A DNA stretch of 64,000 nt from Phytopseudomonas straminea (GCF_900112645.1 NZ_FOMO01000001.1:186001-250000), one strand, 5' to 3'. Counted from the first letter of the stretch, positions 48,293 to 57,966 are shown. A program made the numbers and translations. The notes: generated by a model not told the origin, from the letters alone.

Positions 48293-50554
48293 ATGCCTAT
48301 CCATCGTGCGCCAACCAAAACCGTACTGACCTCCCTATGGCTGCCTGTGTGCTTCGCGGCCAGCTTTTCTTCGGCAGCGGTCTACGCGCAAACCACGCTA
48401 GAAATTTCCCCGCAGGAAGCACAGTCAGCTGAAGCCGATGACGTGCCGGAAAACGTCCTGGAGCTTGAGGAAACGGCCATTTCTGCCAGCGCCGATGCAT
48501 CGCGTGAAGGTCTGGTGCCTGAATTCGAGGGTGGCCAGGTCGCCCGCGGCGGTCGAGTAGGGATTCTTGGCAACAAGGACTACATGGAGACCCCTTTCAC
48601 CTCCACCTCCTATACCAATCAGCTGATTCAAGATCAGCAGGCGCACAGCGTGGCGGATATCCTGCAGAACGATCCATCCGTGCGAATCGCTCGCGGCTTC
48701 GGCAACTTCCAGGAGCTTTACGTCGTACGGGGCTTCCCGCTCTATTCAGATGATATTTCCTACAACGGCTTGTACGGTCTGCTGCCGCGCCAGTACGTGG
48801 CCTCCGAGTTCATCGAGCGCGTCGAGGTATTCCGCGGTGCCAATGCCTTTCTCAACGGCGCTGCACCCGGCGGAACCGGCATCGGTGGCGCAATCAATAT
48901 TCTGCCCAAGCGCGCGCCAAACGATCCGCTGACTCGACTGACCGTGGGTGCGGAGACAAACGGCTTCGGCACCGTCAGCGCAGATGTCGCTCGCCGCTTC
49001 GGAGAGGAAGACCGCTTCGGCGTCCGCGTGAACATGGCCAAGCGCGATGGCGAGACATCAGTGAAAGACCAGGATCGCACCCTGGACATGTTTGCTCTGG
49101 GGCTCGATTACCAGGGCGATCGCCTGCGCCTGTCTGCCGATATTGGCCATCAATACCACTTCATCGATAGACCACTGCCGAGCGTCACACCCACCGGCAG
49201 CATCCCCAACGCCCCAGACGCGAAGGAAAACTACGGACAACCTTGGACTTACTCGAAAGAGAAACAGACGTTCGGCACCTTCCGCGCGGAATATGACCTG
49301 TCTGACGCCGTCACCACCTGGGCAGCCGCGGGCATGCGCAAAGGTGAGGAAAAGAACGTACTTGCCAACCCATCGTCGAATGCCGCCGGCGTCACAACGG
49401 CCTCTCGCTTCGACAATTACCGTGAGGAAACCGTAACCACCGGCGAGGTGGGTATGCGTTTCAATCTGCAGACTGGGCCGGTATCCCACGAATGGGTCGT
49501 TTCAGGTGCCATGTACGACACCAAGGACAAGAACGCCTGGCAAGGCAACTTCAGTAGCCCTATTGCTGGCGACATCTACAACCCATTTGACGGCGTGAAA
49601 CCAGACAACAATTCATTCAGCGGTTCGATGTCCGATCCCCACATCACTGGCCGAACGCACACGCAAAGCCTGGCGATCGCCGACACGCTCGGCTTCTTCG
49701 ATAACCAGTTGCTGGTCACCCTCGGGGCTCGTCGCCAGGGATTGGACGTAACTGCGTACGACTACAACAGCGGCAATCGCACCTCGAAGTACAAAGAGTA
49801 CGAAACCACGCCTGTTGCGGGAGTCGTATACCAGCTCAACGAGCAGGTATCGGTTTACGGTAACTACATCGAAGGTTTGACCGCAGGCGATACCGCCGGC
49901 TCAACCACTACCTTACCCGATGGAACATCTGCACCGATCCTCAACGCAGGCGAAGCTCTGGCCCCTTACGTCGCAAAACAAACCGAGCTCGGCGTGAAAT
50001 ACGACGGCGGCTTCGTGGGCGGCAGCATCGCGGTATTCCAGACCGAGAAACCGGTCGGCATCGTCGAAAACCAGATCTTCAAGGACGGTGGCGAGCAGCG
50101 TAACCGCGGCATCGAGCTCTCGGTTTTCGGCGAGCCCGTTCAAGGCGTCCGCCTGCTGGGCGGTTTCACGCTGCTGGATGCGGAGCTGACCAAGACCCAA
50201 GATGGAGCAAACGACGGCAACGAACCCATCGGCGTTCCCAAAGTCCAGGCCAATATCGGCGGTGAGTGGGACGTACCGGGCTTCAACGGTCTGTCGCTCA
50301 ACAGCCGCGTGACCTACACCGATAGCCAATACACCAACAACGCCAACAGCCTGGAAATTCCATCGTGGACCCGGCTGGATATCGGTGCACGTTATGGCTT
50401 CAAGCTCGACGAGCGCGACGTAACCTTGCGCGCCCGCCTGGATAACGTCACCGGCCGTGACTACTGGGCGTCCACCGGCGGCTATCCAGGATCCAACTAC
50501 CTGACGCTTGGTGAGCCACGCACGCTTTCGGTCAGCGCGACGGTCGATTTCTAA
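48293..50554 (+). CDS. TonB-dependent siderophore receptor
   Basis: 753-residue outer-membrane gated channel. Signal peptide ending at VYAQ, plug domain with ADILQNDPSVRIARGFGN, YVVRGFPL, ERVEVFRGANAFLNG and GGAINILPKRA, then a 22-strand barrel ending in aromatic VDF. The pattern is that of FhuE/ferrichrome-type receptors; no extra N-terminal signalling domain is present and no sigma/anti-sigma pair adjoins it. ATG 48293 has AGGA six bases ahead; ATG 48272 is an alternative. A Fur-like box upstream suggests iron control. Confidence 0.93.
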   Translation: MPIHRAPTKTVLTSLWLPVCFAASFSSAAVYAQTTLEISPQEAQSAEADDVPENVLELEETAISASADASREGLVPEFEGGQVARGGRVGILGNKDYMETPFTSTSYTNQLIQDQQAHSVADILQNDPSVRIARGFGNFQELYVVRGFPLYSDDISYNGLYGLLPRQYVASEFIERVEVFRGANAFLNGAAPGGTGIGGAINILPKRAPNDPLTRLTVGAETNGFGTVSADVARRFGEEDRFGVRVNMAKRDGETSVKDQDRTLDMFALGLDYQGDRLRLSADIGHQYHFIDRPLPSVTPTGSIPNAPDAKENYGQPWTYSKEKQTFGTFRAEYDLSDAVTTWAAAGMRKGEEKNVLANPSSNAAGVTTASRFDNYREETVTTGEVGMRFNLQTGPVSHEWVVSGAMYDTKDKNAWQGNFSSPIAGDIYNPFDGVKPDNNSFSGSMSDPHITGRTHTQSLAIADTLGFFDNQLLVTLGARRQGLDVTAYDYNSGNRTSKYKEYETTPVAGVVYQLNEQVSVYGNYIEGLTAGDTAGSTTTLPDGTSAPILNAGEALAPYVAKQTELGVKYDGGFVGGSIAVFQTEKPVGIVENQIFKDGGEQRNRGIELSVFGEPVQGVRLLGGFTLLDAELTKTQDGANDGNEPIGVPKVQANIGGEWDVPGFNGLSLNSRVTYTDSQYTNNANSLEIPSWTRLDIGARYGFKLDERDVTLRARLDNVTGRDYWASTGGYPGSNYLTLGEPRTLSVSATVDF

Positions 50555-50577
50555 TTCAGGAAAAACGCTGATTACAG

Positions 50578-50609
50578 AAAATGGCGGGACTAAAAGTCCC
50601 GCCATTTTT
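50578..50609. terminator. Terminator after TonB receptor
   Basis: AAAATGGCGGGACT-AAA-AGTCCCGCCATTTTT is a perfect stem with A and T tracts on both sides; it can serve both the receptor and the convergent GNAT gene. Confidence 0.95.
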
Positions 50610-50682
50610 GCTTTTGACCAGCTCCTTCATCAGGCTGTACCGGGATGCTCCGCTGACGCGAATAACATTTCCCGGCAGAGCT

Positions 50683-51108
50683 TCACTGCAAACGCTTCTG
50701 AAAAAACAGACGTTTGTGCTCTGCCGGATAAACATCCAGTTCACCGAATTGGCTGTACCCGTGCTTCCTGTAAAAGTCGGGCGCCTGAAAGCTGAAGGTG
50801 TCGAGCCAGATTCCCGTGCAACCTTTCTCGCGCGCCACTTCTTCAGCCATGTTCATCAGCTGTGATCCAATCCCCTGGCCTCGCGCTTGATCCGGTATGG
50901 CGAGCAACTCGATGAATAACCATCGATAGAATATCTCTCCATAAAGTCCGCCAATCACCTCGTCACTGTCCTCGCTGCGCACTAGTAAGGCGATGGCCTC
51001 AGGCTTCGGATCACCAGCCTGGGCCATGTTGTAAGCTCGCAACGGGCGGAGAACGGCAGAACGATCTTCCTCTCCGGGGTTAGCCTTCCTCTCGATGCGC
51101 GTACTCAT
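50683..51108 (-). CDS. GNAT-family N-acetyltransferase
   Basis: 141 residues with the acetyl-CoA loop QARGQGIGSQLM (R/Q-x-x-G-x-G), LFIELLAIP before it and DFYRKHGYSQFGEL near the end. Substrate unknown; could be a small amine or protein N-terminus. Stands alone, convergent to the TonB receptor. Confidence 0.92.
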   Translation of the reverse strand: MSTRIERKANPGEEDRSAVLRPLRAYNMAQAGDPKPEAIALLVRSEDSDEVIGGLYGEIFYRWLFIELLAIPDQARGQGIGSQLMNMAEEVAREKGCTGIWLDTFSFQAPDFYRKHGYSQFGELDVYPAEHKRLFFQKRLQ

Positions 51109-51349
51109 TTGCTATCTCCTTTCGACTCGTGACGTGGATACGCCTGACTTCGGATCAGTGTTGTAGCAAACACCAGATGATTGAAAGCAGAACAGTCGTC
51201 GAGCACCTACCAAGCCAGAGCGCGCAAGGGGCGGCCACGCCTCTCTGCTTCGTGTGGTAAGCCAGCAATCTGTTGTGCACCGCGACCGCCCCATAGGCGT
51301 AGCCCAACAAACCTGCCCTAATGGCACTTTTCCTTGCGCAGGTTCGCCC

Positions 51350-52402
51350 ATGATTCGTCGCTCCCTCGCCCTGCTCGTCGCCCTGGCTGCCGGTAGCGCC
51401 GGCGCCGCCGAGCAGGTGCCGCTGTACAGCAATCTCAAGGACTGGCTGGTGGCCTGTGACAACACGCGCCAGTGCACAGCACTGTCCAACGCCACCGAGC
51501 AAGATGTGCAGACTTTGCCCACCTGGAGCCTGAGCGTGAGCCGTGAAGCCGGCCCCGAAGGCGCCCTGCATGTCGGCCTGTTCAGTTACAACAAGGCCAG
51601 CGGCCAGCCGCTGCTCGATGGCAAACCGCTGAAGGTGAAGCTGCAGCCGGGCCAACTGACCGAAGGTTCGGTGCCGGAGGTGTACAGCGTAGAGGGCGCC
51701 GATGCTCAGGCGCTGATCGCCGAGCTGCGTAATGGCCAGCGCCTGGTGTTGCCCACCGAGGAAGGCGAGGCGGTGACTTCGCTTAGCGGCATGAGCGCCG
51801 CTCTGCTGCTGATGGATTCGGTGCAGGGCCGCCTGGGCACCACCACGGCCCTGCTGCGCAAGGGCAGCAACCCGGCGAGCAGCGTGCCGCCCGCCCCCGC
51901 CGCGCCGCAGGCGCCAACCTGGCAAGCACCCAAGCCGTTGAGCGAGGCCGACAGCAAGCGCGTGCTGGACGCGGTGCGCGAGGCGACGCGCAGCGACTGG
52001 GAAAAGGACATGGTCGAGGCTGGCCTGCCCGCGGGCCAGGCCTTCGCGCTCAGCGACCGCGAGGCGCTGGTCATCCTCAAGACCGAATGCGGCGCCTACA
52101 ACTGCGCTTACAGCCTGTACCAGGCGCCGCTCGATAAGCCCCAGCAGGCGCGCAGAGCGAGCATTCCTGAGATTCCCGTCTTCGAGGAATTGCCACCCAG
52201 CGGAAGCGTCGAATTCGACCCGGCCAGCGGTGAACTGAGCAGCTTCACTCTGGCCATGGGCATGGGCGGCTGCGGCTTTACCCAGCGCTGGCGCTACGAC
52301 GGCAAGGGCTTCGTGCCGGTCCACGCCACCATGCTGGGCACCTGCCTCGGCCTGGACTCGACCTACTGGCCGGTGCTGTGGCGCACCGCCGAGAAGCGCT
52401 GA
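51350..52402 (+). CDS. DUF1176 domain exported protein
   Basis: 350 residues with a signal peptide (LALLVALAAGSAGAAE) and the DUF1176 pattern (LYSNLKDWLVACDNTRQCTA, EALVILKTECGAYNCAY, CLGLDSTYWPVLW). Periplasmic, function unknown. ATG at 51350 gives the signal peptide at the N-terminus; an earlier in-frame start at 51254 does not. Its 3' end overlaps the convergent gene by 40 bases. Confidence 0.88.
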   Translation: MIRRSLALLVALAAGSAGAAEQVPLYSNLKDWLVACDNTRQCTALSNATEQDVQTLPTWSLSVSREAGPEGALHVGLFSYNKASGQPLLDGKPLKVKLQPGQLTEGSVPEVYSVEGADAQALIAELRNGQRLVLPTEEGEAVTSLSGMSAALLLMDSVQGRLGTTTALLRKGSNPASSVPPAPAAPQAPTWQAPKPLSEADSKRVLDAVREATRSDWEKDMVEAGLPAGQAFALSDREALVILKTECGAYNCAYSLYQAPLDKPQQARRASIPEIPVFEELPPSGSVEFDPASGELSSFTLAMGMGGCGFTQRWRYDGKGFVPVHATMLGTCLGLDSTYWPVLWRTAEKR

Positions 52403-53031
52403 ACCTCCGGAAACAGCTTGCCAAGGGTACGCCGCGCCTGGGCAGCCTGCAGGTACGCATAGAGCAGTTCGGTCAGTTCCTCGATATCCAGACGGCGACC
52501 GTCGAGCATCGGGTTGAACAGCCATAGCCGCAGGCGCATGCCGGCGGCGACCAGGCGCGCATCCGGCGCAGCCAAGGATTTGAAGCATGGCGGTGTCAGC
52601 CCCTGCACGCGCTGCCCGGCCATCACCGAAAACACCAGCGCCAGGCGCAGGTGATGCTGCTGGATCTCGAAGGCATCGAAGCAGTCCCAGGGCGTTGCCT
52701 CACGGGCGTTGGCAAATTGCACGCCGTCGGCAGTCAGCAGCATGGCTCGGCGGCCATTACGGCGGCTGAATGCCTCGGCGCAGGCCAGCAGCGCCAGGCC
52801 AGCCGCCAGCAGCAAGGCGCCGGGCACCCAGCATAGCCATTGCGCCGAACGCATGTGGATGATGCTCGGCAGGCTGACCAGCCAGCCGCCGATGAACAGC
52901 AGTAGCGCGGCCCCCAGGGCGCTGCACAGTGCCTGCCCGGAGGCACGCTCGTGGATTTCGTGACGCTGCTGCGGGCCGTCGGCCTGAGCCTGCAGCTCGC
53001 TGAGCAGCGCCGCGCGGCTGGCATCATCCAT
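52363..53031 (-). CDS. Membrane protein of a paralogous pair, copy 2
   Basis: 222 residues with two hydrophobic helices (residues about 33-55 and 66-85) and a soluble C-terminal part ending DIEELTELLYAYLQAAQARR. No named family recognised. It overlaps its upstream neighbour by eight bases and the convergent DUF1176 gene by 40. The layout (two helices, then a domain with a conserved IxxLxxLLxAYxQAA tail) mirrors the next gene, so the pair arose by duplication and may form a heteromer. Confidence 0.8.
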   Translation of the reverse strand: MDDASRAALLSELQAQADGPQQRHEIHERASGQALCSALGAALLLFIGGWLVSLPSIIHMRSAQWLCWVPGALLLAAGLALLACAEAFSRRNGRRAMLLTADGVQFANAREATPWDCFDAFEIQQHHLRLALVFSVMAGQRVQGLTPPCFKSLAAPDARLVAAGMRLRLWLFNPMLDGRRLDIEELTELLYAYLQAAQARRTLGKLFPEVQRFSAVRHSTGQ

Positions 53032-53665
53032 GCTGTTTCAGGGCATCGAGCTGCTGCTGGGCCAGGGCAGCCTGCACGTAGGCGGTCAGCAGGGCGTGCA
53101 GGTCATCGATATCGAGCTTGCTGCCGCCAGTGACAACGCCGGCGGAATTGATGCGCACATGGGGCTGAGGCTTTTTCAGCGCCATCGCCTGGTTGCCGAA
53201 CAGCACCGACACCGGGCGGTGGGTCGGCAGCGAGGCGGTATCGCTCAGGGTCAGTTTCTGCAGGGTCAGCAAGCCTTCGTCCTTGACGAATACGTCGACC
53301 ACCTTGGTCAGGTCGACGGGGCCACTGAGCGCAGTGTGATGCAGCTCGCGGCGGGTCAGGCGCATGAACACCTCGCGGCCGGCGTTGCGGTGCTGCCAGG
53401 TGAGCAACATGAAAAACAGCGTCATGAAGCCACCGCAAATCACCAGGCCGGTCTTGCCGAAACTGAAGCCGCTCCACAGGATGCCCAGCGCGCCCAGGGT
53501 CAGCACCGGGCCGAGCACCCAGTAGCGCCTGGTGTTGGTGAACTCCATCTGCTCGGGAACCCGCTCGATGACCTGGGTCAGCTCGGCGATCACGGCGTCA
53601 CGCTGGGCACCACGCGGGTACATCACGCCGTCGTCGGAGAAGCGCGTTGACAGGGGCTGGTTCAT
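53024..53665 (-). CDS. Membrane protein of a paralogous pair, copy 1
   Basis: 213 residues with two hydrophobic helices (about 48-65 and 70-90) and a soluble C-terminal domain ending DIDDLHALLTAYVQAALAQQ, aligned with the tail of the partner gene. GGATTTTTCCGATG precedes the start. Function unknown. Confidence 0.8.
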   Translation of the reverse strand: MNQPLSTRFSDDGVMYPRGAQRDAVIAELTQVIERVPEQMEFTNTRRYWVLGPVLTLGALGILWSGFSFGKTGLVICGGFMTLFFMLLTWQHRNAGREVFMRLTRRELHHTALSGPVDLTKVVDVFVKDEGLLTLQKLTLSDTASLPTHRPVSVLFGNQAMALKKPQPHVRINSAGVVTGGSKLDIDDLHALLTAYVQAALAQQQLDALKQHG

Positions 53666-53785
53666 CGGAAAAATCCTCGCATAGAAATGATGCGCGGATT
53701 ATCCGGTCCGTAAGACAGCCTGGGCAGCGCAGCGGCTGGCACTCACAACAATCAGCCGCCCGCTCAATACTCTGCCGTCTACGCC

Positions 53786-54214
53786 TTACTTGGCCTGCAA
53801 ATAGTCGGTGAGGAAAGCCTGGGCATTGCCCTGCTCCGACAGGCCGTTGTCGTAGCCGACCATCATCGGTTTGGCTTCACCGGGCAGGTACAGCTCGCCC
53901 CAGCCGTTGCGCACCAGCAGCACCACGAACTTCTTGCCATCGACCTGGGTGCTGTAGCGCGTGTCATCGGCATTCTTTTCCACATCCATACGCTGGATGC
54001 GCATGTCCCAATCGTGGTCCACGCCTTCGACCTGGACCAGCGCCTGATTTTCGCTGCGTGCACCGATGCGCAGCGTCCACACCTTCACGCCCTGCTCGCC
54101 GGCAAATGCCACCACCTTGGGTGCCACTTCCGGGCGCTCCTCGGCCTGTACAAGACCGCTGGCGAGCGCCAGCAGCATGGCCAGCAATGCGGTACTTCTT
54201 GCGAAAATCTTCAT
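53786..54214 (-). CDS. Exported hypothetical protein
   Basis: 142-codon gene whose product starts MKIFARSTALLAMLLALASG with cleavage near VQAEE. The mature part (about 118 residues) is beta-rich with GVKVWTLRIGARSENQALVQ and FVVLLVRNGWGELYL. I do not recognise a family. An upstream in-frame ATG at 54241 adds nine residues; the signal peptide argues for 54214. Divergent from the AraC-type regulator. Confidence 0.75.
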   Translation of the reverse strand: MKIFARSTALLAMLLALASGLVQAEERPEVAPKVVAFAGEQGVKVWTLRIGARSENQALVQVEGVDHDWDMRIQRMDVEKNADDTRYSTQVDGKKFVVLLVRNGWGELYLPGEAKPMMVGYDNGLSEQGNAQAFLTDYLQAK

Positions 54215-54386
54215 GCATCTACTCCCGTTGAAATCGGCCATTCAACTCAACGTGGTGCAGCGTGCCTAGCCGCACTGCCGCGGCGCACAACAATAAATCG
54301 CTCGATCACAATGACTGACGGTCGAAGATCGGTCGCAGTAAGATGTCAAAGTGTGTCAACCGCCACCCTTAGGATGCACCCTCCCG

Positions 54387-55334
54387 ATGCAACGCTGGAC
54401 GCCCTACCTGGATACGCAATTCTGCTTCGAGCAGCCCGCCGCCCTGGCCAAGGCGGGCGTGTTCGACGCCAGCACACCGCGGGTGATGGGCAGCGCCATC
54501 GGGCATTACCGTGCCCGCACCGTGCGCCCGCATCTGCAGTACTTCGATTGCGACCTGCAGTTTCCCGAGCCGCTGCGCATCGACAAGGTGCTGCCGGGCA
54601 GCCTGTGCATCGTCCAGGTGCTCGACGGCGGATGGGAGCATCGGGTCGACGGTCACTTACACCGCTACACGCCCGGTATGCCGCACATGCTCGGCGTCAG
54701 CGAAACCATGGAGGCCATCGACCAGTTGCCGGCCGGCAGCCACGCGCGCATGGCCGGCTTGCGCATCGCCGGCGACTATCTGCATGAGCTGGCTGAAGAA
54801 GACCCCGACCTGCAACCGCTGCTCGGCCTGCTCGACGACGGCATCCGCTTCAGCGAGCTGCAGCACTGCAAGGCCCTGGGCGGTTTGCTACAGCGCCTGT
54901 ATCAGTCGCCGTATCACGGCACCCTGGAGCGCCTGCATCAGGAGAGCCTGAGCCTGGCGGTGCTGGTGGAACTGGCCGCGCACTTCAAGGGCCGTGCGAG
55001 CAGCGCGCCGCAACCGGTGCGTGGCCAGCGCGACCTGGCCTTCGAGGCACGCCGCCTGCTCGACGCCAGCCTGGAACAACCGCCGGGCAGCCAGGCGCTG
55101 GCTCAGCAACTGGGGGTGGGTGAAACCACCCTGCGCCGCGCGTTTGGCCAGGTGTTCGGGCAATCGATGCTGCAGTATGTGCGCCAGCAGCGCATGGAGC
55201 TGGCTCGCACGCTGCTGCGCCAGCGCAAATGGCAGGTAGCGCAGATCGCCTATCGCCTGGGCTACAACAGCCCTGCGAACTTCAGCCATGCCTATCGGGC
55301 GCACTTTGGCCATCCGCCGGGGGCGGAGCACTAG
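54387..55334 (+). CDS. AraC-family transcriptional regulator
   Basis: 315-residue regulator: variable N-terminal sensor domain and a C-terminal double helix-turn-helix (LAQQLGVGETTLRRAFGQVFGQ shown as LAQQLGVGETTLRRAF; second helix VAQIAYRLGYNSPANFSHAY). The HTH region and PchR-like layout indicate a siderophore or metabolite-responsive activator, but the ligand is unknown. ATG 54387 is preferred over 54351. No obvious target gene adjoins on the same strand. Confidence 0.9.
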   Translation: MQRWTPYLDTQFCFEQPAALAKAGVFDASTPRVMGSAIGHYRARTVRPHLQYFDCDLQFPEPLRIDKVLPGSLCIVQVLDGGWEHRVDGHLHRYTPGMPHMLGVSETMEAIDQLPAGSHARMAGLRIAGDYLHELAEEDPDLQPLLGLLDDGIRFSELQHCKALGGLLQRLYQSPYHGTLERLHQESLSLAVLVELAAHFKGRASSAPQPVRGQRDLAFEARRLLDASLEQPPGSQALAQQLGVGETTLRRAFGQVFGQSMLQYVRQQRMELARTLLRQRKWQVAQIAYRLGYNSPANFSHAYRAHFGHPPGAEH

Positions 55335-55393
55335 AAGAAATAAGATGGCTGCTTTCAGAGACCTGCGTACAGAGACTTAAAGACTAGGAAGGT

Positions 55394-55421
55394 GGCTCGC
55401 CCCGCAGTGGCGGGGCGAGCC
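55394..55421 (-). terminator. Hairpin between AraC-type gene and PilJ_N gene
   Basis: GGCTCGCCCCGC pairs with GCGGGGCGAGCC in 28 bases. No strong T tract on either side, but it lies just past both convergent stops. Confidence 0.7.
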
Positions 55422-55427
55422 AGGCGA

Positions 55428-56201
55428 TCAGAGCTGGTCGCCCTTAAGTCCGGCATACAGGCGGGTCATTTCGTTGAGCTGGCGGAACATCGACTCGGCG
55501 TTGACGGCCACGATGGTCGGCACGAACTCCTTGGATGCAAAGGCCTTGGTCGCGAACTGCCAGCGCGCGTCGGTCTTGCGCAGGGCGGCGGCGATTTCAT
55601 CGTTGGGCGCGCCAGCGGCCTGCAGCTCCTTCATGATGGCGTCGAATTCCTTCACCGAAGCGTCGAAGTTGGCATCCAGATTCGGTGCCTGCACGCCCCA
55701 GGCGCGGGCCATGTAGAACATCGCGGTGCGCTGGGTCAGCACACGGTTCCAGCCACTGCGGTTGATCGAGTGGGAAGCAGCGTCGCCATTGTGCTTCTCG
55801 AACAGATCGGTGACGTGCTGGGTCTGCTTGACCAGCTCCTCGGCCTTGGCCAGCACGGCTGGCGCCTGGGCCTTGTCCGGCTTGGCAGTGACCATGGCGC
55901 GGTAGGCCGTCCAGATCACCTCGACCTGGGCCAGGCCGGCCTGCACTTCGCTGTTGGTCGGATGGGCCTTGAGCTTGGCGTGGTGATCCTCGAACAGCGC
56001 GACGCTGGTGTTGAGCTGCTTGGTGGCGTCGTCGACCTTCACGTCGGAGCCGATCATCATGTAGTCCTTGGCCATGATCTGCCCAAGGCTGCGCTGCAGG
56101 CCGGCCATGTTCATGGCCTCCAGTGGTGCCATTTCCGCCCAGCTGGCGAGACTGACAAGGCCAAGGCTCAGTACCAGGGCCTGCATACAACGTTTGATCA
56201 A
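55428..56201 (-). CDS. Exported PilJ_N-domain protein (nitrate/nitrite-sensor-like)
   Basis: 257-residue exported protein whose helical body (MAGLQRSLGQIMAKDYMMIG, LNTSVALFEDHHAKL, INRSGWNRVLTQRTAMFYMARA) resembles the PilJ N-terminal, NarX-like sensor domain without any signalling partner domain. I start it at TTG 56201: GAGGAG is six bases upstream and it yields IKRCMQALVLSLGLVSLASWA as signal peptide. Its place near nirBD suggests a role in nitrogen-oxide sensing, but this is inference. Confidence 0.75.
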   Translation of the reverse strand: MIKRCMQALVLSLGLVSLASWAEMAPLEAMNMAGLQRSLGQIMAKDYMMIGSDVKVDDATKQLNTSVALFEDHHAKLKAHPTNSEVQAGLAQVEVIWTAYRAMVTAKPDKAQAPAVLAKAEELVKQTQHVTDLFEKHNGDAASHSINRSGWNRVLTQRTAMFYMARAWGVQAPNLDANFDASVKEFDAIMKELQAAGAPNDEIAAALRKTDARWQFATKAFASKEFVPTIVAVNAESMFRQLNEMTRLYAGLKGDQL

Positions 56202-56563
56202 CTCTCGCTCCTCACGCGCAACGGCGCTATCGGCTAATAGGGGCGCGGCGGGCAGCCTGGGCTGCCAGCTTTTCGACGCCAACAATAGGACGGATTCTAA
56301 TTCATAGACCCGCGCCTGACCTGCCGCGACAGGCCAAACGACGACCAGGCCGCTTAGCAGAGTGGAGATTGGTGACGGCGGTCACACTCCACCGCACCGG
56401 CCCCTGCAATCGCAGAGCCACACCGATGCAATAGCCAAGCCTGACGAAAAAGATAGCACAGCGCCACCACCTGAAAACCGAACGGTCATGGCAGTGAACT
56501 GAGTGGAAGGGAAATAGCGGATGTCGCCTCGTGCGCCTGTAAAACAGGCGCACGAGGTTCGCA
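56202..56563. other. Gap between PilJ_N gene and terC, 362 bp
   Basis: No gene seen. Contains one strong hairpin (56527-56557) next to the terC stop and otherwise unremarkable sequence that should hold the PilJ_N promoter. Confidence 0.5.
56527..56557 (-). terminator. Hairpin after terC
   Basis: CCTCGTGCGCCTGT-AAA-ACAGGCGCACGAGG is a perfect 14-bp stem directly after the terC stop. It lacks a T tract and may act with Rho or as a 3' stabiliser. Confidence 0.75.
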
Positions 56564-57328
56564 TCAGGAAGGCGTTTTACTTTGCGCGGCGGCCTTGCGC
56601 TTGGCACGGCGCGACAGCATGTTCAGACCTTCGATGACCGCCGAGAAGGCCATCGCCGCATACAGGTAGCCTTTCGGCACATGGGCGCCAAAACCTTCGG
56701 CGATCAGGGTCATGCCGATCATGATCAGGAAACCCAGCGCCAGCATCACCACGGTCGGGTTGTTGTTGATGAAGCGCGCCAGCGGATCGGCGGCCAGCAG
56801 CATCACGGTGACGGCGGCGATCACGGCGACCACCATGATCGGCACGTGGGGCGTCATGCCAACGGCAGTGATGATGCTATCTACCGAGAACACCAGGTCG
56901 AGCAACAGGATCTGCACGATCACCGCGCCAAAGCCAACCGTGGCGGCGCGACCGACGAACATGTCGCCCTCAGGCTCGGGGTCGACGGCGTGATGGATTT
57001 CCTTGGTGGCCTTCCACAGCAGGAACAGGCCGCCAGCGATCAGGATGATGTCCTTCCAGGAGAACGCCTGGCCAAACAGCTCGATCACCGGGTCGACCAG
57101 CTTGACGATCCACGCCACGGTGCCCAGCAGGGCCAGGCGCAGGATCAGCGCCGCGCCGATACCCAGGCGGCGAGCCTTGGCACGCTGATGCTCGGGCAGC
57201 TTGTTGGTAAGGATGGAGATGAAGATCAGGTTGTCGATGCCCAGTACCACTTCCATGACCACCAGAGTGGCCAGGGCGATCCAGGCAGCGGGGTCGCTCG
57301 TCAATTGCAGGATATAGTCCACGATCAC
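56564..57328 (-). CDS. TerC-family membrane protein
   Basis: 254-residue inner-membrane protein with seven to nine helices. The family motifs [16 protein letters not shown] and [17 protein letters not shown] with acidic pairs inside helices are present, as is the terminal ALIEGLN-type [12 protein letters not shown]. Relatives (YgdQ, Alx, MntP-like) are linked to metal-ion export and, at other loci, tellurite resistance; a manganese role is probable but not shown here. Confidence 0.92.
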   Translation of the reverse strand: MIVDYILQLTSDPAAWIALATLVVMEVVLGIDNLIFISILTNKLPEHQRAKARRLGIGAALILRLALLGTVAWIVKLVDPVIELFGQAFSWKDIILIAGGLFLLWKATKEIHHAVDPEPEGDMFVGRAATVGFGAVIVQILLLDLVFSVDSIITAVGMTPHVPIMVVAVIAAVTVMLLAADPLARFINNNPTVVMLALGFLIMIGMTLIAEGFGAHVPKGYLYAAMAFSAVIEGLNMLSRRAKRKAAAQSKTPS

Positions 57329-57585
57329 GCACTTTATGGCTGAACAGAAGGCGCATTCTGTGCTTTTGTAAGACCGACCAATATGACAATTTGCGACAAG
57401 TTATTTCGCACACGCTACCAGGCTCAATCCCGCTGATAACGGGCGCTGAAGACAAACAGGCCAGTCGCTAGAGCGCGGCGAAAACGGCTCTATGACAGCG
57501 AACTAGAGAACGGTCATCGACTCGTATCGCTCCTTCTACAGGCTCGCGTATCGCCATCACTTAGGCCAACGAGCCGCGTGCCGCG

Positions 57586-57966
57586 CTAGCCTGCGTGACC
57601 AATTTCCACCGTGTCGCCATTGAGGCGCACCGGCCACACGCGCAGGCGCTGCTCCGGGTACTCCAGGCAGGTGCCGTCACGCAGGCGGAAGTGCTGCTTG
57701 TAGAGCGGCGAGGCGATCACCAGATCGCCCTTGATCTGGCCGATCAGGCCGCGGCCGATCACGTTGGCGCCGGATTTCGGGTCGCGGTTCTCCACGGCGA
57801 ACAGCTGCTCGCCGGCTTCGCTGTGGGGCAGATGGAACAGGGCGATCTGCGCACCATCGAGCCAGGCCACCACGCCGGAGTTGGCGACCAGGTCGGCGCT
57901 GCGGCACAGCGGTTGCCATTGGGTGGCGGGAAGCGATTGGGCACGCACGGCGTTGAACTGGCTCAT
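57586..57966 (-). CDS. nirD: Nitrite reductase small subunit NirD
   Basis: 126-residue partner of NirB with the Rieske-like fold that lacks cluster ligands in this family (WQPLCRSADLVANSGVVAWLDG, YKQHFRLRDGTCLEYPEQ). Its ATG overlaps the nirB stop, so the two subunits are coupled. No assimilatory nitrate reductase gene follows; the region downstream to terC is about 250 bases without a gene. Confidence 0.95.
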   Translation of the reverse strand: MSQFNAVRAQSLPATQWQPLCRSADLVANSGVVAWLDGAQIALFHLPHSEAGEQLFAVENRDPKSGANVIGRGLIGQIKGDLVIASPLYKQHFRLRDGTCLEYPEQRLRVWPVRLNGDTVEIGHAG

